A stretch of DNA of 64,000 nt from Pogostemon cablin. Lineage: Eukaryota > Streptophyta > Magnoliopsida > Lamiales > Lamiaceae. Where the stretch lies: contig CM042966.1 in NCBI GenBank assembly GCA_023678885.1, forward strand, positions 22,396,028 to 22,460,027, written 5' to 3'. The notes beneath the pieces were generated by a model. It had not been told where the DNA came from and did no database searches. It worked only from the letters and a program-made list of their open reading frames with translations. The translations under genes and the position numbers were made by a program. Positions 56,920-64,000 of this stretch are shown here, piece by piece. Numbering within the stretch: the stretch's first letter is position 1; every line of letters begins with the position of its first letter.

Positions 56920-58392
56920 TCAAGAAGAGAGGGTATCTACATACACTATCTCCTTTTGAGAAGGAGATAGGTAATGTTTTACCCTATGACCATTTACCAC
57001 AAACTCATTATTAGGACCCTTAAGCTTCAATGTATGTCCACTCAACACTTCAAGCACTTCATATGGCCCGATCCATTTAGACTTAAGCTTCCTGGGAAAC
57101 AACTTGAGCCTCGAATTGAATACAAGAACTTTGTCCCGGGAACAAACGTCTTCTCCTTTACCTTAGTATCATGCCATCTCTTCATATTCTCCATGTATAT
57201 GATTGAGTTATCAAATGCTCATCATCTAAAGTCCTCCAACTCAACCAATTCAATAACCTTGCTTGACCACTCTCCCTTTCATCCATGTTAAGGCGCTTGA
57301 TAACCCACAATGCACGGTGTTCCAACTCCACGGGAAGATGACAAGCTTTACCATAGACCAATTGATACGGTGGCACACCAAGAATGGTTTTAAAAGCCGT
57401 CTGATAAGCCCTTAAAGCATCATCAAGCTTCTCCAACCAATCCTTCCTCCCCCCATTAATGGTCTTCTCCAAAACTAACTTGATTTGGTGGTTTGAGACC
57501 TCCGCCAAACCATTTGCTTGAGGGTGGTAAGGTGTACCCACTCGATGTTTCACTCCATATCTTTTCAACAAAATCTCCATCAACTTGTTTACAAAGTGAG
57601 ATCCTCCATCACTCACTAAAGCTCGTGGAACTCCAAACCTAGCAAAAGTATTCCTTTTCAAAAACCTTTGCACAATTAAAGCATCATTTGTCTTAGTGGG
57701 GATTTCCTCCACCCACTTTGTTACATAATCCACGACTAGCAAGATGTACATATATCCTTTGGAAGAAGGAAATGGTCCTATAAAATCAATGCCCATACAT
57801 CAAATATTTCTACATCAATTTTTAAGATTATTGGCATCTCATCTCGCTTACCTATTCCCCCTATTTTTTGGCATCTATCACATTTAGCCACAAACTTCTT
57901 TGCATCTTTAAACAATGTTGGCCAATAAAAACCCGATTGTAGGGTTTTAGTCCCCGTCTTTTGATGAGCAAAGTGACCTCTACACAAAGACGAATGACAT
58001 AGCTCAAGAATCCCCATGATTTCTTCCTCGGCCACACACCTCCTTATTACTCCATCATTGCAAATTTTGAACAAAAAGGACTCATCCCACAAGTACTTCT
58101 TCACTTCAACATATAACCTTTTCTTCTTGTACTCATTAAGCAATGTGGGCTTGATTCCACAAACAATAAAGTTGACATAATCGGAATACAAAGGCGGCAC
58201 ATTCACCATGAGAGTACACACTTGCTCAACTTCTATTAGCAAAATTTCTTCATCCGGGAACTCATCCCCAATTGGCTTAATATATTCATTCTCACCTCCA
58301 TTTTTCAATTTAGACAAATGATCCGCAATCACATTTTCCATGTCTTTCTTATCCCTGATAATCACATAAATTCCTACAAAAGCAACACCCAA
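56920..58392 (-). pseudogene. pol: Athila-like integrase
   Basis: The HHCC zinc domain reads HSSLCRGHFAHQ...AKCDRCQK (58020-57870). The catalytic core follows, after a frame change near 57785: GIDFIGPFPSSKGYMYILLV (first Asp), LVSDGGSHFVNKLM (second Asp), TPYHPQANGLAEVSN (Glu). All three DDE residues are present. The C-terminal chain (57102-56920) has LKSKWIGPYEVLEV and VNGHRVKHYL and ends at the TAG at 56922-56920. Integrase inserts the cDNA into the host chromosome. Frameshifts at ~57785 and ~57190-57100 break it. Confidence 0.85.
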
Positions 58393-58822
58393 TGGATTAA
58401 ACGAGGTTTAGCAACTTTCTTACTCATTAGGTATTTTATGGCCGCGTGATCCGTGTAAACAATGGTTTGTGTTCCAACCAAGTATGGTCGAAACTTCTCA
58501 AAAGCATACACGATCGCTAAAAATTTCTTCTCCATTGTGGTGTAATTGAATTGGCACGAATTCAATGTCTTCGAGGCATAATATATTGCTCTAAACTTAT
58601 TCTCCCTCGTTTGCCCCAACACCACTCATTTGGATTGGTCACTAGCATCACAATGTAATTCAAATTGCAAACTCCAACGAGTATTGGAGATGAAGTGAGA
58701 GCATCCTTGAGCACCTGAAATGATACACAACATTCATCATCAACAATCTTTTTCAAGCAATTTACAAAGAGGTTTAGCAATTTTGGAGAAATCCTTGATG
58801 AAGCGTCTATAAAAGCCCGCAT
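58374..58822 (-). pseudogene. pol: Athila-like RNase H domain
   Basis: Reading from 58822: FQVLKDALTSSPIL, then after a frame change ENKFRAIYYASKTLN, NYTTMEKKFLAIVYAFEKFRPYL (Glu) and TIVYTDHAAIKYLM (Asp). These are the usual RNase H landmarks; the first Asp region is damaged. It removes the RNA strand during reverse transcription. Confidence 0.78.
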
Positions 58823-59470
58823 GGCCTAAGAACGATCTCACCCGTAGGAGGAGGAAGACGTTCTATGGCTATCACTTTAGCTCTATCCACTTCTAAACCA
58901 TGTTTTGAAATATGATGCCCCAAGACTATCCCATCGGTCACAATAAAATGATATTTTTTCCAATTTAGCACAAGATTTGACTTTTCACACCTCTGCAACA
59001 CAACAATGAGATTAGTCAAGCATATATCATAAGAGGAACCATACACGGAAAAATCATCCATAAACACCTTCATAATATTTTCAATTAAACCATCGAAGAT
59101 AGCCATCATACAACCCTGAAAAGTGGTAGGGGCATTACATAGACCAAACGACATCATTCTAAATGCAAATGTACCATAGGGACATGTGAAAGTTGTCTTA
59201 TCTTGGTCTTCCGGTGCAATCAATATTTGATTGTACCCAGAATAACCATCAAGAAAACAATAGTACTCATGCCTCGCAAGTCAATCCAACATTTGGTCTA
59301 TCAATGGCAATGAGAAATGATCTTTACAAGTATTTTCATTTAATTTACGATAATCAACACATACTCTCCAACCCGTGATAATTCTAGTGACAATTGTTTC
59401 ATTTGTATCGGATCACACAATTGTCATACCACCATTTTTTGCCACTACATGTAAGGGACTTACATATTAA
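58807..59470 (-). pseudogene. pol: Athila-like reverse transcriptase
   Basis: Motifs in order on the minus strand: VCVDYRKLNENTCKDHFSLP, YCFLDGYSGYNQI (catalytic Asp), FTCPYGTFAFRMMSFGLCNA, FQGCMMAIFDGLIE, and FMDDFSVYG with the catalytic Asp pair at ~59050. The N-terminal part has several stops (59470-59230); 59223-58810 is clean and continues into VLGHHISKHGLEVD. It copies the RNA into DNA from a tRNA primer. Confidence 0.88.
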
Positions 59471-60326
59471 CTATCACTAATTGAAAAGATTATTCCCGCA
59501 TCAAGCCATTTTAACACCTCTTTTCTTACCACTTCTTGCATTATAGGATTTAATCTTCGTTGGTTTTGCACACAAGACTTCTCACCATCAATCAAATGAA
59601 TCTTATGCATAATCTCCAATGGAACCTTGGAGTGAAGGTGATACATATGTTCTTCAACAATGTTGTCCACTACCTCCATTCTTCTATATTCCTCTTTGTT
59701 TTTCGGATACCTCATAGACTCTCTTAATGAAAATATCACTTCTTCCTCATTCACCCTCAAAGTGAGCTCTCCCTTCACCGCATCTCTCAATGTTGTCCCC
59801 GTGGCAAGAAACAGACGCCCTAGTATCAACGGAACATTAGCATCTTCATCCATATCAAGTACCACAAAATCAACGGGAAATACAAATTTATCAACTTTGA
59901 TCAAAACATCTTCCACAATCCCCTTGGATATGTCAACGACCGGTCGGCTAATTGAAGTGTGACCGACGTCGGTTTTACCTCACTAATACCCAACTTCTTC
60001 AAAATTGACAAGGGCATCAAGTTAATGCTAGCCCCTAAATCACATAAAGCATTGTAGTTCTCATGCTCTCCCATCTCACGTGGAATGGTGAAACTCCCCG
60101 GATATTTCAATTTAGGAAAAAGTTTCTTTTGCAAGATCGCACTACATTCCTCTGTTAGGTTCACTGTTTCAAACTCTCCCAAGCTTCTTTTCTTTGATAA
60201 AATATATTTCAAAAACTTTGAGTAGTTAGGCATTTGAAGTAAAGCCTCCGCAAAAGGAATATTCACATGTATCTTCTTCAACATTTCAACAAACTTGGCA
60301 AATTTCTCTTCTAATCCCTTTTTCAA
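59467..60326 (-). pseudogene. pol: Athila-like aspartic protease
   Basis: 60326-59901 gives FAEALLQMPNYSKFLKYIL, TEECSAILQKKL and the active-site region CDLGASINLMPLSILKKLG (DLGA in place of DSGA/DTGA, as I recall is usual in Athila). 59916-59467 continues with VLIKVDKFVFPVDFVVLDMD and VPLILGRLFLATG. A frameshift near 59910 separates the halves. The C-terminal end leads into the RT domain. Confidence 0.82.
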
Positions 60327-60401
60327 GCATCTTTGTGGAAACGGAATTGCAACGGGCTACATAGGAATTCCCCATTCATCCCTTAAAAACTTCTCTTTTC
60401 T

Positions 60402-62095
60402 CTATTTATGTTTTGCTTCTCTACATCTTTCCCATTTCTTTGGAGACTTCACCTTTTCTTCTTCAAGTATAGGGGTACTTTCATCTTTTACAACAATCTC
60501 AACTTCTTTCTCTTTCCCTTCTTCATCCAATCTTTCCATGGGCTCAAATTCACACACTACCTCCTCTACTTCCGTCGGCATAGAAGACCCTTCATATTTT
60601 GTTTCGCTACGAAGTTCAATTGCCTTACATTGCTCCTTTGGATTAGTAATGGTTGTAGATGGAAACTTCCCTTGATGATGAACATCTCCCCTTTCACTGG
60701 CCATTTGACTCATTTGTGTCTCCAAGGTTTTGAATCTATTATCATTCAACTCTTTTTCTTGTTTCAAAAAGTCAAATCTTTTATCATTCACCTCTTTCTC
60801 TTGCTTCATAAAATCAAACATCTTGGCATTTGATCCTCCATTGTAGACTTCCCTTCACCATTTTGAGCTTTCTCCCCCGGATTGATGACCGGTGGAAGAG
60901 TGAGGGCATTCCCTTGATTTCCATATGATAAATTCTCATACCTACGAGGTTGATTGAAATTTTCTTGAAAGTTACCGTGCCCCCATCCTCCATGCCTTTG
61001 TGGATATCCCCCTCCATGGTTTCCAAAGTTACCACCATAATTTCCTTGAAAGTTCCTTCCTTGCATGAAGGCAACTTTCTCAAGTGACATCTCCGGTGGA
61101 CACCATGTATCTTGAATTCCAAAATTAGAGGACATACCTTGTTGAGGCATAGATGTCGGCATTTGAAAACTTTGAGAAGATTGACCCATATTAGGCATAG
61201 TCATGCCTTGTTGAGGATTAGGAAACACTGGTTGACTCATCAAAGACAATGACATACCTTGGTGAGGATTTGCAAGCACTTGTTGATTCACCATAGACTT
61301 GGACCAAGAATCCGGAGACACTTGCAAATTAGCATTCATTCTCTTAAGTATCTTCGTGATTGTCTTATCGGTTACATCTTCCTTAGGCACCTCCACTTTT
61401 TTAACTTGTTGCAAGCACACTTCTTCTATCTTAGCTATTCTCTCTCTTTCATACATTTCTGCAACTCGATCCATAGGCCATTGACCCGTATTCAAAGCAA
61501 TTTCTTCACATATAATAATTGCCCTCTTCGGAGTTTTTCCCATTATAGAACCTCCCGATGAAGCATAAACAAGCATTCGTTCACTCCTATTCAATCCGGC
61601 ATAGAAAAATCCTACTTGTTGATTTTCAGGAAATCCATGTTGTGGACACTTCCTTAGCATTTCTTTTAACTGGTCCCAAGCCTCACTAAAAGTTTGAAGA
61701 GACATTTGATTAAATTGCAATATTTAACCTTTTAGATGCAACATCTTTGATGGTGGGAAATACTTGCTTAGGAACCTTTGAGCCAACTCTCTCCATGTAT
61801 TATAAGATCCCGACAGTATAGTGTGAAACCAAGTCTTGGCTCTATCCCTTAATGAAAAGGAAAAGAGCTTCATCTTGATAATATCGTCACTCACTCCATT
61901 GATCTTTATGGTATTAGCTAACTCCGTGAACTATGATAGGTGAGCATTTGTATGTTCCATTGTTCCACCTCCAAATTGGTTTGCTTGCACCGTCTTGATC
62001 TCAAAATTATTAACATTAAGCGGCGGCCCCATGGCATAATTCTCAAACTGAGGTTCAATAGATTGAGACCTTGAACGAGTTCACATGTACCTACA
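60402..62095 (-). pseudogene. gag: Athila-like gag
   Basis: N-terminal wording starts near 62075 (SQSIEPQFENYAMGPPLN), followed by FSFSLRDRAKTWFHTI and FLSKYFPPSKM, with stops at ~61930 and ~61730. The main open part (61720-60806) has FSEAWDQLKEMLRKCPQHGF and a Gln/Met/Gly-rich tail with GGNFGNHGGGYPQ-type runs. 60821-60402 gives a repeat FDFMKQEKEVNDKR/FDFLKQEKELNDNR, LETQMSQMA and an acidic end. I see no CCHC knuckle. Gag forms the particle. Confidence 0.82.
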
Positions 62096-62212
62096 AGAAT
62101 TTCCAAATTAGCTCTCTAAGTAACCAAGACAAGTAAACAAGTAAACAAATAAAAAAAATATCCTTATCAAAACTAATCAACTTCAAACTCGTTACAACCA
62201 AAAGTTTAACAT

Positions 62213-62232
62213 TTCCCCGGCAAGCGGCTTCA
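62213..62232 (-). promoter_or_regulatory. Primer binding site, tRNA-Asp-like
   Basis: Directly inside the 5' LTR the minus strand reads TGAAGCCGCTTGCCGGGGAA. It matches the tRNA-Asp-type site TGGCGCCGTTGCCGGGGA with changes near the 5' end and one extra base. Athila elements are known to use this primer. Confidence 0.7.
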
Positions 62233-63940
62233 TGTTCTTAGTTGCATTTCTTGTAAAATGCTTAAGAGTAAGAGACTCTATCATCGAGTACACGTGTGAC
62301 CAAGTACAAAATTTATAAGATTGTCGTCCCAAGGGAAAGTAAACTCATAGTTATATCCAAATTTTCCATTGATTTATACTTTGTAAGAATGATAGATATA
62401 TTGTTTGGTATTTAAACTACTACTTATTGTTCTACTCAATTAACTAAGAATATGAACTAACAACGTATTGGATCAAACAACAAACAAATGATGAATGAAA
62501 TGGAGATAGAATTCACTTAAGAATAGAGCAAGGCTAATCATATTATGGTTAAGAATCTAGCTAGATATGCATAACTCTTGATGGTGAACTTCATTAATTT
62601 GTGGACTAAAAGCAATCACGTTTTTACCCCTAATCCCTATGGCCAAGGCAATTAGGTTCTCGACTCTTTTACAAGTCTAAATCTCCTAAGATTGTGCTTA
62701 ATCTCAATTCCCTTAAGGTACTATGATCATAAGTTTGGTTCTTTTCACTCAATTTCTTAGGTGTCCCTCTATGAGTGTTCTAAGCATAAGAAGGGTATGA
62801 CTTTCCTCTCCTCACCCTAACATGCATGCTCACCTTAATATATGATTCAATTAAACATCTAATCATAATATTGGAATGACCATCCTAACACTATGAATAG
62901 AGAATTTAATCACACATGTATTGAAATGAAACATGATTCATTAATCATAAAAGGAAGTCCAAAATTAACTCAATTCAACATCTCAAATCCTACATATCTA
63001 GTATTCTTCTCAACCAATCATATGATTAGCCCTACTATAGGACTACCCACTACACATTGTGTCTCTATCAATACACTCAAAGGCTTGCACCATTTCAGCC
63101 AAAATGAGAAGAAAATCAACAAATGAAAAGTAGATTGGCTTTCCTTTCATGGAGAAACCTTCATTCTCTTCAAAATGCTAACGTCTTCAATCCTTGATAC
63201 TTTCCTCTTCTCAAATGGTGGATCGATGGATTGAAGGATGGAGTAATGGATGGATTGTTAAAGATCAAGTGAAATTGATGGATCTAAAAGATAGAGATTA
63301 ATCAAGTGGATCTAGTGTGTGAAAATGTGGTGTGGAGTGTATGTAACTGCTCTAATTATGATCTACCCTCTAAATTCCGCACAAGTCATCATCCTTTTAT
63401 ATCACTTAAGGGCCTTCTAGAAGTTTCTGGAACATTCTGAAAACTGCACTGACTTTTGCACCTACACGGGCCGTGTAGCAGCGCACGGCTCATGTAGTGC
63501 ACACCTAGTTCGGCATGTTGTATGTGCTTTCGGACACGACTCGAGCTACGCTACACGGCCTAGGTCATGGGCGTGTAGCGTTTTCTGACGACATTGCACG
63601 GCTTCCTCTTACAGGCCCGTGTTCTGCACACAGGGCGTGCACTACTGTACGACTCGTGTGTCAGAACACGGCCATCCTCCTGGCAAGCTCGTCATTCTGA
63701 TGACAGTACATGGCCACCTCGGACAGGCCCGTGCTCCGCACACGGCCCGTGTCCGGGCGTGCCTTGTACTTCTGTCTTGTCCTATTTTACCCATATTTAA
63801 GCTTATTTACACAATTCTATCAATCCAAACTACATTTCTCATAATTACAATAACTCCACCAAAAGTAACACAAATACGGATAAAAATATCTAAAAATCAC
63901 GAACAAAGACACTAAACCTAGGTGAAAATGACAACGATCA
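62233..63940 (-). repeat. 5' LTR of the Athila-like element (1708 bp)
   Basis: TGTTCTTAGTTGC...GACAACGATCA on the plus strand, matching 50566-52270 end to end. It has the GC cassette at 63460-63765 and the TATA box (GATATAAAAGG) at ~63394-63404. It keeps ~40 bp (near 63000-63045) missing from the other LTR. Confidence 0.9.
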
Positions 63941-63945
63941 AAGCT
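63941..63945. repeat. Target-site duplication AAGCT, right
   Basis: Identical to 50561-50565. The remaining 55 bp to the window end are older host or element DNA with no call. Confidence 0.85.
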
Positions 63946-64000
63946 GTAACAGAAATCGTGTCACCAACCTCATTCATCATGCTTTCCACTTCATTGGTAA

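Larger units (their letters stand above)
50566..63940 (-). mobile_element. Athila-like Ty3/gypsy retrotransposon, full structure, 13.4 kb
   Basis: Two LTRs (50566-52270 and 62233-63940) bound the element, with a perfect 5-bp target duplication AAGCT (50561-50565, 63941-63945). In sense (minus) order it has LTR, tRNA-Asp-like primer site, gag, protease, RT, RNase H, integrase, an env-position ATHILA ORF, polypurine tract and LTR. The pol order (PR-RT-RH-IN) marks Ty3/gypsy; the third ORF and primer site mark Athila. Stops and frameshifts in every gene make it non-autonomous now. The first ~120 bp of the LTRs differ at 8 positions, so it is not very recent. Confidence 0.92.

Noticed and set aside
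60408..60833. Plus-strand 141-residue ORF
   Set aside because: It is the antisense of the Athila-like gag C-terminal part, whose charged repeat reads well on the minus strand.

Overview
The window is plant nuclear DNA, almost certainly from a eudicot. It is AT-rich and packed with Stowaway-type MITEs (TA plus CTCCCTCCGTCCC ends). It also holds Athila-like Ty3/gypsy LTRs, a relic MULE, an endogenous pararetrovirus, and one ordinary host gene with plant codon use and a TATA box. I see no rRNA, tRNA, bacterial or organellar genes. The species cannot be named from the sequence.

Layout. 1-513: end of an Athila-like LTR. About 0.7-5.5 kb: a decayed MULE with a MURA-type transposase on the minus strand, a convergent ULP1-like (C48 peptidase) relic on the plus strand, and an array of about 20 short repeats next to the transposase start. 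5.6-15.4 kb: gene-poor DNA with MITEs, small tandem duplications and a minisatellite. 16.1-22.2 kb: an endogenous caulimovirid with tRNA-Met primer site, coat, zinc knuckle, movement protein, protease, transactivator-like protein, then an as-1/TATA promoter and polyA signal. It is broken by stops and frameshifts, and reverse transcriptase/RNase H is deleted. 22.3-36.4 kb: nested mobile elements, including a copia-like solo LTR inside a Stowaway, a CACTA MITE, two large solo LTRs with target-site duplications (27.97-29.79 and 32.26-34.19 kb), a 948-bp foldback with CCCTAAA-like arms, and a hAT MITE.

36.9-40.9 kb: the only intact host gene, a two-exon GDSL esterase/lipase of 380 residues; its 2.8-kb intron carries four Stowaway-like insertions. 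41.6-50.5 kb: a probable LTR followed by two diverged tandem copies of a decayed 'gypsy-type putative transposase' (PF04195-like) plus coiled-coil cassette with no visible pol. 50,566-63,940: a complete but mutated Athila-like Ty3/gypsy element on the minus strand (13.4 kb; LTRs 1705 and 1708 bp; target duplication AAGCT; tRNA-Asp-like primer site; gag, protease, RT, RNase H, integrase, then an ATHILA-ORF/env-like gene).

Most striking points. (1) In three different LTR types a GC-rich palindromic repeat cassette sits just upstream of the LTR TATA box; between the two solo LTRs the flank is conserved while the repeat core differs. (2) A similar cassette plus TATA box, PPT-like G-runs and a plausible intron occur inside the Athila-like element, just upstream of the env-like ORF, which suggests an internal promoter copied from an LTR. 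(3) The MULE pairs a transposase convergently with a ULP1-like gene. (4) The pararetrovirus keeps its promoter although it has lost its polymerase.
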